15,300 nucleotides of DNA from JBNJEM01 sp051745935 (GTDB lineage Bacteria; Planctomycetota; Planctomycetia; Pirellulales; Pirellulaceae): positions 1-15,300 of the forward strand of contig JBNJEM010000112.1 in NCBI GenBank assembly GCA_051745935.1, read 5' to 3'. The translations under genes were made by a program, and so were the position numbers. This document shows, piece after piece, positions 1 through 8,639 of this stretch; within the stretch, counting starts at the first letter, position 1, and every line of letters begins with the position of its first letter. The notes under the pieces were generated by a model that had not been told where the DNA came from, ran no database searches, and was given only the letters and a program-made list of their open reading frames with translations.

Positions 1-40
1 AAGGTCTCGGGGTCACTGGACAACGCCACTTTGGTTAAAC

Positions 41-102
41 CGATATCCGCGGACGTTCGCACTTGCGTTGCACATCTTGAACAAGGGCTGTGCGGGGTAC
101 AA
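41..102. repeat. flank shared with the second MITE-like copy
   Basis: This stretch, read on the minus strand, aligns with 9661-9724, which directly follows the other MITE-like copy. The best-preserved part is the GTGCGAACG stretch with its neighbours. Both flanks are almost the same length (62 and 64 bp), so the repeated unit seems to be about 180 bp and not only the 116-bp palindrome. Identity is clearly lower than in the palindrome. The alignment was done by eye. Confidence 0.5.
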
Positions 103-218
103 ATGCCACGGGCTTGTCCCGTGCTCCGTTACGTTCCACGCTACCGACGGCCAGGAGTAGTGTTTCTGACCAGTTTGTAGCGGCGAACGTGAACCACCAC
201 GGGACAAGCCCGTGGCAT
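103..218. repeat. MITE-like palindromic repeat, copy 1
   Basis: A 116-bp element bounded by perfect 21-bp inverted termini (103-123 and 198-218, beginning ATGCCACGGGCTTGTCCCGT). The inner sequence continues the palindrome imperfectly: CGTTACGTTC..CGCTAC on the left pairs with GTTCACGTTC..CGCTAC read from the right. A single strand could therefore fold into one long hairpin. A second copy lies at 9546-9660 in the opposite orientation. It has no coding capacity of its own, so it would be a non-autonomous MITE or REP/BIME-like element. Mobilisation in trans by a REP-associated (Y1/IS200-type) transposase is an inference. Confidence 0.85.
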
Positions 219-260
219 CCATGCGGGCCTTGCGTGTCCAGGCCGTGTAGCGGCACCCGT
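210..260. repeat. 51-bp repeat shared with 13096-13146
   Basis: It overlaps the right end of the MITE-like copy 1 and runs toward the end of the MMPL gene. It matches 13096-13146 at about 46 of 51 positions with no gap, in the same orientation. The shared core includes CGTGGCATCCA, GCGGGCCTTGC and TCCAGGCCGTGTA. The copy at 13096-13146 lacks the rest of the MITE-like palindrome, so this may be a separate module. Confidence 0.75.
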
Positions 261-286
261 GAACGGCTACGATCTTGTCACGGCCT
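240..286. terminator. inverted repeat over the MMPL stop codon
   Basis: AGGCCGTG (240-247) is perfectly complementary to CACGGCCT (279-286). A second partial pairing lies inside (GTAGCGG at 247-253 with CGGCTAC at 264-270). The right arm overlaps the TAG stop of the minus-strand MMPL gene, so the structure would form at the very end of that transcript. There is no T-rich tail, so a rho-independent terminator is only a possibility. It may equally be part of the repeat module. Confidence 0.35.
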
Positions 287-3200
287 ATCGGGTGCTTCCC
301 CGCCGGATCATCGAATCACGCCGCTCGCGATCTCGATTGATCGACGCGTTTTCCTCTTTGGTTGGTGGAGCGATCGGAAGCACATCCGGAGCCTCGCTTC
401 CCCCCATTTCAGTTTCGAGGGACACCGCGGGCTCGGGGCCAGCCGACTTCGTTTGCTGGGGGCAAAGAAACCGGCCCAGGGGTCCGGCGAGCAGTGCGGG
501 AAGCAGGATAAGGTCGCCGAACAGGGCGGCGGCGAGTAGTGTGAGCATCATGGTGCCGAACCGTTGGGTGGGCGTGAACGTGCTAAGCGCGAAGACGGAT
601 AGCCCAAAGCCGCCAATGATCGTGGTTTGAGTCATGGCAACCGCGACGTGACTATACGCCTTCTTGATCGCGCTGTTGCGATCCAACCCCTCCCGGATAC
701 CGCGGCGGAACCACGTCAAAAAGTGAATCGTGTCATCAACGGCCACGCCCATGGCCACGCTGGCCGTCATCATCGTTCCGATGTCCACGACGATGTTCAT
801 GTGTCCCATCGCGCCAAAAACAACGATTACGGGGAAGACATTCGGAACCATGGAGACCAGTCCGCCTCGCACATTCGGCGGATGAATTTTCGTGGGACGC
901 AGCAGGATCATCATCACCGCGGCAATCATTCCAAAAGCCCAGCCGATACTCTGGATGAGGCTATGGAGCAGCGTGCGCTGCGTTTTGTAGACAATGGGAA
1001 CCACGCCGGTATAGGTTGCCTGGATCGGCTTGTTTTGTTCCTTCGCCGTCTTTTCTTGGCCCGGGATAAACCCATGGTCACGGGCATCCACCACGTTTTT
1101 GGCGTGCCGCCGGATGAAATCCATCTGATAATCCGGGTGGTCGGCCAGGACGACAACGCAGTCGAATTGCTCGAGCATTCCAGCCCACTCGTCGGAGGTG
1201 GCTTTGTCGCCCAACGGCTTAGCCCGCGGGTCGTGCCATTGGACCAGATGCTTGGGGACGCGGCTGCCACGGCGAGTTCCCACGAACTTCTTGGCTCGCA
1301 ACAGATCGCCGAGCACGGTGGCGAAGACCCGGTCGACTCCCAGCGATTCATCACTGGTTCGCGCCATTTTGTCAGAGCTCTCGGGTGGCTTCTGGTCTCC
1401 ATCTGGCGACGAAGCAGCGGTTGAATCGCTGGTGGGAACCCGTGGGTTGGGCGATCCGAGCACGGCGATTTTTGAATGCAGCCAAGGATCGCTGGCGTTG
1501 CTTTCGATTTCTCCTTCTTGTAAGCGGCGTTCAGCAATCGAACGGAGGATGACGTCCCGCAAGTCGTAGGCTTCCAATACCGGTTCAACCACGCGTTTCA
1601 ATTGGAATACAAACTGGCCGTAGTCCACGTCATTGAGCGCGCCGAGCCGCACGCTAATACGCCACAGCTCGTTCCCCTCGCTGTCAACGGAAAGGTAGTT
1701 TTCCTCCAGCAAGCGTTCCCGGTTCTTTTCGAGTAACGTATTGGTGGCGAACCGTTGTTTGTCGAGCGGATCGAGTATGGGGGGCGCGAAGGTCGCCGCC
1801 GACAAGGCGCGCCCGACAACGTTCTGCCCCTGTTTCCCAAAGACGTCCTCGACAGCTTGTTGAACATGGGCCACCAACTCGACACGTTCCAGCAGGTTGT
1901 ACTGATACTTCGCCTTGATCTGTTCGGTTGGAGACGGCGGTGAAAGGGATTCACGCTCCGCGACCGTCGGGTACTGCCGCTCCTTGTCCACGCTTACCAC
2001 CAGTTCCATGGGCACGATCTTGCCAATGTGGTTTTCCAGCCAGTAGTAATCGCTGATGATCTTGGAATCGTGATCGAATAATTTGAGGAGTTGGATCGAG
2101 GTGTTCAGTTTCGTGAGACCGATCCCCACGGCGAGCAACAGGAGCAATGATCCGCCGCTGACCCACCAGTGGTGTCCCACGACCCAATCCCCGATCGCCA
2201 GCCAACCATCGTGGATTTTGCGACGCAGAGCGGAGACTGAATCGTCCTTCTGGTCGCGATGATAACCGGGAGGCCACAGCTGGAGTGACGAGGGGAGGTA
2301 TGTAAAGAGAAGGATTAGCGTCGCCATGACGCCCACGGCCGAGAACAAGCCGAACCGGCGGATGGGCGCGATGTCGCTCGTGTATAGGGAAAGCAGGCCG
2401 AGTGACGTGGTGAAGGCGGCCAACGTGCAGGGCATGGCGCCCTGTTTCAAAGCCCGTAACGGCGCTCCTTCGAGACCATGGTCCTTCACGGCTTCCCGGT
2501 AATAGTTGACAATATGGACCGCGCCGGAAAGCCCCAGCACGTAGACCAGCGATGGCATGGAAAGCAAAATCGCATCCACACTGCTGCCACTCCACCAGAC
2601 AATGCCCAAACCGGCAATCGCGCTGACCCCGCCGACAATGAAAACGTTGATCGTGACGGTTACCCGCTGGAAGCAGGCGAAGCCGAGCACGATGCCCAGC
2701 AGGGCCGAGAACCCGATGAGCCGCACCAGCGTGATTTGCCCCTCTTCGTCAATGGCCACGTTGTCGACCGGCGGCCCTCCCATGCGCAATACCTTGCCGG
2801 TGGCCAGTTCATGCTTGGCCAGAGGGAGCATCGGGGGTTTGTTCGGGGGCCGAACGCCAGACTCCACGGCCAAATCAACCAGCTTGCCCCGGGGCTTGCC
2901 CAGCAAACCGCGGCCAATGACCCGCCGTAAATCCGCCTTCCCTTGCTCGCTGAGCGTGACCATGATGCACGTTTGCAGTCCAGGAGGTTCTACTCCCAGT
3001 TCAGCAAACATGGCCTTCCAGTGCCGCTCCTTGTCCAGTAGCGAGGCCGCCGCCAGTTCCGCCGCCTCCCCATCATATTCCGCGCGAACCAGATGTCGCA
3101 GAAAGGTATCGACGCGTTTCCGCCATCCCGGCGGTAACGCTTCCACCTCAGGTGGAGGCAGAACGCGGGGTAGGTCGTTTGCCGTCCACTTGAACGTTTC

Positions 3201-4064
3201 GTATGGCTCCTCCCCGAACAAGGATCCCGTGAGCCGGTCAAGCGCCCGGCGACGGGCTATCCGGGCTCGTTGCTCCTCGGAATACCGGGTGCCAATCGGC
3301 CACATCGATCCGCCCGGTGCCGAGAGCTCGGCCAGCACTTCAGGTCCCGTCGTCACCTTCTTGAGCACGCGCGCCGTTAACTTCCGGGGATTCGCATGAA
3401 ATTCATTCTTGTTTCGGTCGCTAGGAGGCCGCCCGAATCTGGCCACGAAAGAGCCACTGACCGACTTGTCCCCCAAGATGTGACGCTTGATGAAGCGGAG
3501 CATCCCCCCCAACGCATTGGCGCGGCCGTGCCAACGGAACAGATCGCCGTTGGGCGTAATGTAGTACCACCACCCGTCAGCCCCTTTCAGCCACTTTTCG
3601 TCTAGCCCGCCCCAGTTGAAGTGGTCGTCGCCAGCGGTGTACAGCCCCAACTGATCGCCCCACTGCCGGGCGCGACGCCTTTGCAGCACCTGTTCGCGGA
3701 GCCGTTGTTCCTGGGGCGACAGGTCTTTATCCCCCTCTGGAATCGATTCGACCGCCTCGTTCGTCACGCGTTCTTCACTCGCCGGCTGAATCTCCCCCTT
3801 GAGCTTCTCCACGTACAATTTGAAGCTTTCATCGTTCGCCGAGCAACCTTCCCAGGTCAGCAGCACAAACGATTGCTCCCCCACGAAGTGCTTCGCGAAC
3901 CATTCCAGCTCTTGAGTTTCCTCGAAGCTGTCGGGAAGCCAGTCCTTGACGTTGTTTTCCATTCGCTCCAACGACATCCGCGCCCCGCGCATGGCGAACG
4001 GGATCAGGAAAAACAACACGCACAAAATCAAAATCGCTCGCCGAGCGAAGAAGTCTGATTTCAT
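285..4064 (-). CDS. MMPL/RND-family membrane transporter
   Basis: A large inner-membrane protein of about 1259 aa with RND/MMPL architecture, probably a proton-driven exporter of lipids, hopanoids or drugs; the substrate cannot be told. An N-terminal membrane helix (about residues 8-26) is followed by a very long extracytoplasmic region (about 30-445). Next come helices at about 449-595, one near 630-650, a second soluble domain (about 650-1025), and a C-terminal helix bundle (about 1030-1190) holding the family motif GVAVDDTIHF near 1103-1112. The last 65 residues are hydrophilic. The first loop is longer than usual and contains an unusual Trp/Tyr-rich stretch (about 140-190). I chose the ATG at 4064; an in-frame GTG at 4076 is possible and neither has a strong ribosome binding site. 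No adaptor or outer-membrane channel gene is adjacent. Family assignment is secure, substrate is not. Confidence 0.93.
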   Translation of the reverse strand: MKSDFFARRAILILCVLFFLIPFAMRGARMSLERMENNVKDWLPDSFEETQELEWFAKHFVGEQSFVLLTWEGCSANDESFKLYVEKLKGEIQPASEERVTNEAVESIPEGDKDLSPQEQRLREQVLQRRRARQWGDQLGLYTAGDDHFNWGGLDEKWLKGADGWWYYITPNGDLFRWHGRANALGGMLRFIKRHILGDKSVSGSFVARFGRPPSDRNKNEFHANPRKLTARVLKKVTTGPEVLAELSAPGGSMWPIGTRYSEEQRARIARRRALDRLTGSLFGEEPYETFKWTANDLPRVLPPPEVEALPPGWRKRVDTFLRHLVRAEYDGEAAELAAASLLDKERHWKAMFAELGVEPPGLQTCIMVTLSEQGKADLRRVIGRGLLGKPRGKLVDLAVESGVRPPNKPPMLPLAKHELATGKVLRMGGPPVDNVAIDEEGQITLVRLIGFSALLGIVLGFACFQRVTVTINVFIVGGVSAIAGLGIVWWSGSSVDAILLSMPSLVYVLGLSGAVHIVNYYREAVKDHGLEGAPLRALKQGAMPCTLAAFTTSLGLLSLYTSDIAPIRRFGLFSAVGVMATLILLFTYLPSSLQLWPPGYHRDQKDDSVSALRRKIHDGWLAIGDWVVGHHWWVSGGSLLLLLAVGIGLTKLNTSIQLLKLFDHDSKIISDYYWLENHIGKIVPMELVVSVDKERQYPTVAERESLSPPSPTEQIKAKYQYNLLERVELVAHVQQAVEDVFGKQGQNVVGRALSAATFAPPILDPLDKQRFATNTLLEKNRERLLEENYLSVDSEGNELWRISVRLGALNDVDYGQFVFQLKRVVEPVLEAYDLRDVILRSIAERRLQEGEIESNASDPWLHSKIAVLGSPNPRVPTSDSTAASSPDGDQKPPESSDKMARTSDESLGVDRVFATVLGDLLRAKKFVGTRRGSRVPKHLVQWHDPRAKPLGDKATSDEWAGMLEQFDCVVVLADHPDYQMDFIRRHAKNVVDARDHGFIPGQEKTAKEQNKPIQATYTGVVPIVYKTQRTLLHSLIQSIGWAFGMIAAVMMILLRPTKIHPPNVRGGLVSMVPNVFPVIVVFGAMGHMNIVVDIGTMMTASVAMGVAVDDTIHFLTWFRRGIREGLDRNSAIKKAYSHVAVAMTQTTIIGGFGLSVFALSTFTPTQRFGTMMLTLLAAALFGDLILLPALLAGPLGRFLCPQQTKSAGPEPAVSLETEMGGSEAPDVLPIAPPTKEENASINRDRERRDSMIRRGSTR

Positions 4065-4078
4065 CGTTAGAGACACTG

Positions 4079-4093
4079 GGCGGCAGAGCCGCC
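4079..4093. repeat. short GC palindrome before the MMPL start
   Basis: GGCGGC and GCCGCC are separated by AGA, giving a perfect 6-bp stem about 15 bases upstream of the MMPL ATG on the minus strand. It could be a REP-like unit or affect translation initiation of the transporter. The sequence alone does not decide. Confidence 0.45.
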
Positions 4094-4305
4094 ACCTAAA
4101 TACGAACCACCACTCGGTCGCGACGAGGCCACCCCCACGGGTCGCTCCCCGTCAAAAACGTCATGCCGCTGTTCGGCGACCATGACACCAGTCGCCAGCA
4201 GAGTCAGTACTCGCCCTGTGGCGTGTGCCCCCGCACAATGGCTTACTGCTTTGATCAGAGCGAAAAGCTTGGGGGGCTGTGCCAGTGTTGGTTTACCTGG
4301 CTTTA

Positions 4306-4409
4306 TATACCGTTCACGGATGACTTTCTCCGCCGCGAGTCCGACCAACGGGAGGACGGCTTGCGCCGGGCAGCTTTCCACCCGGAAAAATCCAACCGCC
4401 TGAAATATA
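4306..4409 (+). repeat. 104-bp repeat, copy A
   Basis: It begins TATACC and ends GAAATATA. It differs from copy B (4827-4930) at four positions and from the reverse complement of copy C (15173-15276) at six. All three copies are exactly 104 bp with no indel. The two ends form only a weak inverted repeat (about 14 of the outer 26 positions, starting with TATA). It could be a non-autonomous mobile element inserted at TA, or a dispersed structured RNA or regulatory unit. Confidence 0.85.
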
Positions 4410-4463
4410 AAATTCCACCGGCAAACCCGGGAATGCCTCACCCGAAGTTTAGGCTCTGACAAA

Positions 4464-4487
4464 GTACTCACCCTTGTACTCACCCTT
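4464..4487. repeat. 12-bp tandem duplication
   Basis: GTACTCACCCTT occurs twice in direct succession (4464-4475 and 4476-4487). It lies between 104-bp copies A and B, next to an inverted repeat. No function is visible. Confidence 0.8.
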
Positions 4488-4492
4488 TCGGC

Positions 4493-4541
4493 GCCCGCTG
4501 GGGCTACCCAACGGTCCTGCCGGTGCCGGCCCCCAGCAGGC
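4493..4541. repeat. inverted repeat, possible structured element
   Basis: GCCCGCTGGGG (4493-4503) pairs with CCCCAGCAGGC (4531-4541) with one mismatch, enclosing a GC-rich loop that itself contains CCGGTGCCGG. This could be a stem-loop of a dispersed repeat or a transcript terminator. There is no T-tract. Confidence 0.4.
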
Positions 4542-4826
4542 GGGGCGAGCCCACCCAGGTGAGCGGCATCGGGGCCCGCGACCTTTTAGCGATAAGATGT
4601 CCACACGCATACACGCCAGCCCGGGCGCCATATACCATCCTGCACAAGCGTCTACAGCGTACTGGTCTCTTCGTTTTGAGTCTACGGCAAACCGGTCATC
4701 AGCCCCGGCGTCTCCCTTACTTTTATTCTTTTTGTTCGGCCTTTTTCGCCCTGCTTCCTCGATATCTCCACCAGAGTGAGTCATGGACCGCCCAGATTTC
4801 CTATTTTCGCGGGGCCCTTTCGCTAT

Positions 4827-4930
4827 TATACCGGTCGCGGATGACTTTCTCCGCCGCGAGTCCGACCAACGGGAGGACGGCTTGCGTCAGGCAGCTTTCC
4901 ACCCGGAAAAATCCAACCGCCTGAAATATA
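4827..4930 (+). repeat. 104-bp repeat, copy B
   Basis: Same orientation as copy A, 417 bp further on, with four substitutions relative to A and four relative to C. Flanking sequences on either side of A and B do not match, so the boundaries TATACC and GAAATATA are well defined. The peptide read through it (DDFLRRESDQREDGLR) also appears in A and C, but the frame is open only by chance length and has no gene-like context. Confidence 0.85.
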
Positions 4931-5061
4931 ATCTCCTCCCGGACGCATGGGCCTGTCCATCGATGGGTTCTCGAGTCACCAGAGCAGCGCTGATCCAACG
5001 TCCCAAAGTCGTTCCTTAAGCGGTTGGGACCATTGACGCCGGCGATCAACGATCGGCGGCT

Positions 5062-5080
5062 CCCCCCGTGCTACGGGGGG
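5062..5080. terminator. perfect 8-bp GC hairpin
   Basis: CCCCCCGT and ACGGGGGG enclose a GCT loop. It is not followed by a T-run on either strand and no gene end is close, so it is more likely a REP-like hairpin or a leader structure of the downstream SEC-C-like gene than a terminator. Confidence 0.35.
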
Positions 5081-5164
5081 CATCCGGTGTCGGTTCACTC
5101 TTGTCCGTTGTGCTGAGAGCTGCATGGGTCGAGGAGGCGCCTGCGTCGCCCCCGCTTTTGGCAT

Positions 5165-5180
5165 CCCTGTCGGGACAGGG
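5165..5180. repeat. short hairpin followed by a G-run
   Basis: CCCTGT and ACAGGG enclose CGGG, and the right arm runs on into a stretch of G residues. It lies about 130 bp upstream of the SEC-C-like gene and could sit in its leader. Function is unknown. Confidence 0.35.
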
Positions 5181-5298
5181 GGGGGGAATTCCGCCGAACC
5201 TTTGGCCACGCGAGCAGGGGGCCGATTAGGCACCTGACATCGCCTGAGTTGGTCTGGTAGTATGCAAAGCTTTGTGCGATTGCTGGCCAACCGTCAAC

Positions 5299-5305
5299 AA
5301 GGAAG
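5299..5305 (+). promoter_or_regulatory. ribosome binding site of the SEC-C-like gene
   Basis: AAGGAAG lies 7 bases before the ATG at 5313. The longer in-frame start at 5262 has no comparable site, and the SEC-C-like motif typically sits at the very N-terminus. Both points favour 5313. Confidence 0.6.
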
Positions 5306-5312
5306 CGAATTC

Positions 5313-7457
5313 ATGGGATGGGACACTTCTGCTTATTGTCCTGGCGGCACGGGTAAGAAGATCAAGCATTGCATGTGCCGGGATATTAGTGGTGAATTGC
5401 AGAAGATTTCGCAGGCGCGGGAGGGGAATCAGCGCATTGCCGCTTTGCGGCGAATCGACCGCGTGCTGGCGACGAAAGCAAATCGTCCCTGCCTGTTGTC
5501 ACTGAAGATCTCCACGTTGCTGGAGATGGGGGACATGCAGCGTCTCGAGGAGACGGTGGCCACGTTTGTGAAGACCGCGCCGGACAATGCCTTGGCTCAC
5601 ATCTTCGCCGCGATGCTTGAGGTCCGCAAGGACCAGCCGCGGGCCGCCGTGGACGCGCTCCAGGCGGCGTATGAGCGGTCTTGGGCCGCGGAGTTTCTTC
5701 CGGGTGAGTTGCTTGACGTGACAAGCGAGGTGGGGGCCTTGCTGGCTCGGCACCGCCAGTTCATGGCGGCTCGGGCCCATTTGCTGTTGTGCGTGACGAT
5801 CGATGCGGAGCAAAGAGAGCCATTTGAGAATCTCGCGCGAATATCCGCGGCGAAGGAGGTGCCGTCCCTGTTCAAATGCGTTCTCCGCTTCGTGCCGCCC
5901 CCGGAGCACGTGCCCTGGAAGAAACCGTTTGACGCGGCCCGCCAGCAATGCATTAACGGGGCCTGGAAAGTGGGGTTGGAGTGGTTCGAGGCGTTGGACC
6001 ACGACTATCCGGGGCAGGCTGCTATTCTGGAGAACATCGCAGCGGCGCGAAGTTGTCTGGGATACGAGGAGAGCGCCGAAGCGTGGCACCGGTGCGCGGC
6101 GGCGAAGTCAACGGATTTCCAGGGGGCGGTGAAAGCGGAAGCTCTTGCTCAGTTGCTCGATTACCCCGCCAACCGGCGGTCCGTCGCGGTGAAAAAGATC
6201 TCCCTCAACGTCACCGACGCGGATGCGTTGCAGGAGAAGCTGCTGTCCTCCAAACGGATCGTTTCCGCCCCAGACGATCCCGCTCTCCAGTCAAAAAACT
6301 CACCTTCGCCCAAAGGCGTGTTCGGGGTGGTTGATCGGCCGTTTCCCGAGGAGAGTGAACAGCTCACCTTGGAAAACCTGCCGCGTTTTCTGGCCGGGGT
6401 GGCTCTTTTCGGCAAGGAGACCGACCGTGAGGCCCGGGTGGAACTGGTGGCGGTGGAGGGTGAACGGCTTGATTTGACACGCCAACTCTTTTCGGAAATC
6501 GCCCACGATTTGCTGATGAGCGACAGCGAAGTTGAAGAGATCATGGAAACGCAGGCGGCGGAGACGATCGAATTGTTTCCGCCTCTGCAATTTCCGCCAA
6601 AGACCCCGCTTGTGGAACGAGAGCGGCTGAATGACGAAGCGGTGTCGGCGATGTTCCAGGAGAAGTGGCCGAGGTTGCCCTTGCTGGAATTGGATGGCAA
6701 GGCCCCGCGGGATGTTGCCGGTGATCCGGCCTACCAGGTGCGCCTTGCCGCCGCCCTGTTGGTGCTCGAACAATGGGCCGAGGTGTACACGTGGTCCGTG
6801 AATGTCGATCGGTTGCGAGAGACGCTGGGCGTCCCCTTGCCCGAGCCGATTGATCCCGCGGACTGCGACATCTTGGCGTTCGACCCTCATGAATGGCACC
6901 GGATTGAGGTCGAGAAGTTGACGGACGAGCAGCTACAAGGATTGTACGGCAGCGCCGTGGCGTGCAGTGCCCGGCCTGCCACGAGGCGGGCGGGGCACGA
7001 ACTGCTTCGTCGCGGGTGCGGGGGCGAGGAAACGGACTTGGCACAGGTCGCTGGCACGATTGCTGAATTGGAGCCCGATTTGGACGTGGCTTTGAAGCTG
7101 TTGCAGCAAGCCCAGGCACTCGAGCAGAAAGCAGGAAAATCGCCGGCACAATGGTACCTGGCTGAGTTGCCGTTGCGTCTGCTCCGTGCCGAGGGCGAGG
7201 AAATCGCACGGTTGCTCGACGTGATCCAGAGACGGCATATTAAGGAGCCGGGTGTCCGCGAGTCGTTCTACAACATCCTGAGATGGTTTGGCATCATTAC
7301 GGAGGATGGAGAGTTCACCACGCGAGCGAAACAGGCCGCCGCCTCCGAGCCCCCCGCGGCGCCGGAACCGCGCCGAAAGCTCTGGACGCCGGATTCAGCC
7401 GAGACGTCCAGTGGTTCGAAGCAAACATCCAAGCTATGGATCCCCGGTACGGACTAG
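5313..7457 (+). CDS. large helical protein with SEC-C-like N-terminal motif
   Basis: A soluble protein of 714 aa with no signal peptide or membrane helix. Residues 9-20 read CPGGTGKKIKHC, matching the SEC-C zinc motif (C-x-C-x8-C-C or C-H) except that the second Cys is Gly and the last is Met. The rest is rich in Leu, Ala and Glu and looks like TPR-type helical repeats, especially residues about 45-300 and 480-680. The extreme C-terminus carries two similar motifs, KLWTPD and KLWIPGTD, after a Ser/Pro/Ala-rich linker. I believe proteins of this design are common in planctomycetes as hypothetical proteins, but cannot verify this here. SEC-C motifs often bind zinc and partner proteins; here metal binding is doubtful. 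ribD starts 78 bp downstream on the same strand, so cotranscription is possible. Confidence 0.85.
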   Translation: MGWDTSAYCPGGTGKKIKHCMCRDISGELQKISQAREGNQRIAALRRIDRVLATKANRPCLLSLKISTLLEMGDMQRLEETVATFVKTAPDNALAHIFAAMLEVRKDQPRAAVDALQAAYERSWAAEFLPGELLDVTSEVGALLARHRQFMAARAHLLLCVTIDAEQREPFENLARISAAKEVPSLFKCVLRFVPPPEHVPWKKPFDAARQQCINGAWKVGLEWFEALDHDYPGQAAILENIAAARSCLGYEESAEAWHRCAAAKSTDFQGAVKAEALAQLLDYPANRRSVAVKKISLNVTDADALQEKLLSSKRIVSAPDDPALQSKNSPSPKGVFGVVDRPFPEESEQLTLENLPRFLAGVALFGKETDREARVELVAVEGERLDLTRQLFSEIAHDLLMSDSEVEEIMETQAAETIELFPPLQFPPKTPLVERERLNDEAVSAMFQEKWPRLPLLELDGKAPRDVAGDPAYQVRLAAALLVLEQWAEVYTWSVNVDRLRETLGVPLPEPIDPADCDILAFDPHEWHRIEVEKLTDEQLQGLYGSAVACSARPATRRAGHELLRRGCGGEETDLAQVAGTIAELEPDLDVALKLLQQAQALEQKAGKSPAQWYLAELPLRLLRAEGEEIARLLDVIQRRHIKEPGVRESFYNILRWFGIITEDGEFTTRAKQAAASEPPAAPEPRRKLWTPDSAETSSGSKQTSKLWIPGTD

Positions 7458-7535
7458 GCAATCGCCAATAACACGGAACCTTGCCCCAATATATCTTGGT
7501 GTTGGCCGTGTGAACTTCGGGCAGTACATGGACTG

Positions 7536-8630
7536 ATGAACGTGGATGTCGAGCATATGACTCGCGCGTTGGAACTGGCGGCGCGCGGCGAGGGGCTGGT
7601 CGAGCCCAATCCCATGGTGGGTTGCGTGATCGCGCGCGACGGAGCGCGTATCGGCGAAGGTTGGCACCAGCGATTTGGCGGCCCCCATGCTGAAATCGTG
7701 GCCTTGGCCTCGGCGACCGGTTCAACGGCTGGCGCCACCATGTACGTCACGCTGGAACCATGCTGCCATGAAGGCAAGACTCCGCCTTGCAGCGACGCGA
7801 TTATCGAAGCGGGGATCAAACGCGTGGTTCTGGCACAGGTCGACCCGTTTCCAGCCGTGGCGGGGCGGGGAATTGAGCGGTTGCGGGAAGCTGGGATTCA
7901 GGTCGATGTCGGCGTCTTGGAGAAACCCGCTCAACAACTGAATGCCCCCTTTCGCAAACTCGTCCAGCAACGCATGCCGTGGATCATCGCCAAATGGGCC
8001 ATGACGCTCGACGGCAAACTGGCCAGCCACGCGGGGCATAGTCGCTGGATCAGCGGCCAGTTGTCGAGGGAACGCGTCCACGAGCTGCGCGGACGCGTGG
8101 ATGGCATCATGATCGGGCGCCGGACCGCCGAGGTGGACGACCCCTTGCTGACCGTTCGTCCGCCCACCACCCGCGTGCCGACCCGTATTGTCATGGATTC
8201 AAAGGCCAGCCTTTCACTGGAAAGCCGGTTGGTGCGAACGGCCCGCGAGCAGCCTCTACTGGTGGCGGTCGGTTCCGATGCCGAGACTCGCTGTCGGGTC
8301 GGCCTGGAACAATCGGGGTGCGAGGTGCTCTCTTGTTCCGGCATGACTCACGGCGAACAGCTGCGCGAGTTGCTGTTGGTGCTTGGGGAGCGGCGGATGA
8401 CGAATGTGTTGGTTGAGGGGGGAGGCACCCTGTTGGGGACGTGTTTCGACTTGGGGGTGATTGACGAAGTGCACGTGTTCGTGGCTCCCAAATTGGTCGG
8501 GGGCCGGGCCGCGCCCACCCCCGTGGCGGGCACGGGCTTGGCGGAGATGCCACAGTGGTCTTCGCTGCGAGATCCACGTATTGAAGTGCTCGGCCAGGAT
8601 GTTTATGTTTCAGGTCGGGTCGTGCGTTGA
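7536..8630 (+). CDS. ribD: bifunctional deaminase/reductase RibD, riboflavin synthesis
   Basis: 364 aa, close to the usual length of RibD. The N-terminal cytidine-deaminase-like domain has the zinc ligands and catalytic residue H51-A-E53, P75-C76-C77 and C85, preceded by the PNPMVGCVI motif. It deaminates the pyrimidine produced by GTP cyclohydrolase II. The C-terminal reductase domain (from about residue 147, KWAMTLDGKLA) has SRWISG and VEGGGTLLG motifs and reduces the ribosyl chain using NADPH. The ATG at 7536 fits the family N-terminus; a second ATG at 7557 would cut into the first helix. No clear ribosome binding site is seen, and no FMN riboswitch can be recognised in the 78-bp gap upstream. 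The other rib genes are not in the window, so ribD is detached from its pathway here. Confidence 0.96.
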   Translation: MNVDVEHMTRALELAARGEGLVEPNPMVGCVIARDGARIGEGWHQRFGGPHAEIVALASATGSTAGATMYVTLEPCCHEGKTPPCSDAIIEAGIKRVVLAQVDPFPAVAGRGIERLREAGIQVDVGVLEKPAQQLNAPFRKLVQQRMPWIIAKWAMTLDGKLASHAGHSRWISGQLSRERVHELRGRVDGIMIGRRTAEVDDPLLTVRPPTTRVPTRIVMDSKASLSLESRLVRTAREQPLLVAVGSDAETRCRVGLEQSGCEVLSCSGMTHGEQLRELLLVLGERRMTNVLVEGGGTLLGTCFDLGVIDEVHVFVAPKLVGGRAAPTPVAGTGLAEMPQWSSLRDPRIEVLGQDVYVSGRVVR

Positions 8631-8639
8631 GACAGCCAC

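Larger units (their letters stand above)
4065..5312. other. 1.25-kb gene-free, repeat-rich region
   Basis: Between the divergent MMPL and SEC-C-like genes no reading frame resembles a protein I recognise. The frames present are low-complexity or are generated by the repeats. The region holds a GGCGGC-AGA-GCCGCC hairpin, two 104-bp direct repeats, a 12-bp tandem duplication, an inverted repeat around 4493-4541, and two G/C hairpins near 5062 and 5165. Promoters for both flanking genes should lie here, but I see no convincing -35/-10 pair. Confidence 0.6.

Noticed and set aside
627..3399. Long plus-strand frames opposite the MMPL gene
   Set aside because: They have low-complexity, Arg/His/Pro-rich composition and are antisense to a clear membrane protein.
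4306..4930. CRISPR array
   Set aside because: There are only two copies in this stretch, 104 bp each with a 417-bp spacing and no spacer regularity. No cas genes are present.
4163..5019. Frames of 80-130 aa in the repeat region, sharing the peptide DDFLRRESDQREDGLR
   Set aside because: The similarity is explained by the 104-bp repeat. Their remaining sequence is unrelated and no ribosome binding sites support them.
7458..7535. FMN riboswitch before ribD
   Set aside because: The gap is only 78 bp and shows none of the conserved RFN blocks.
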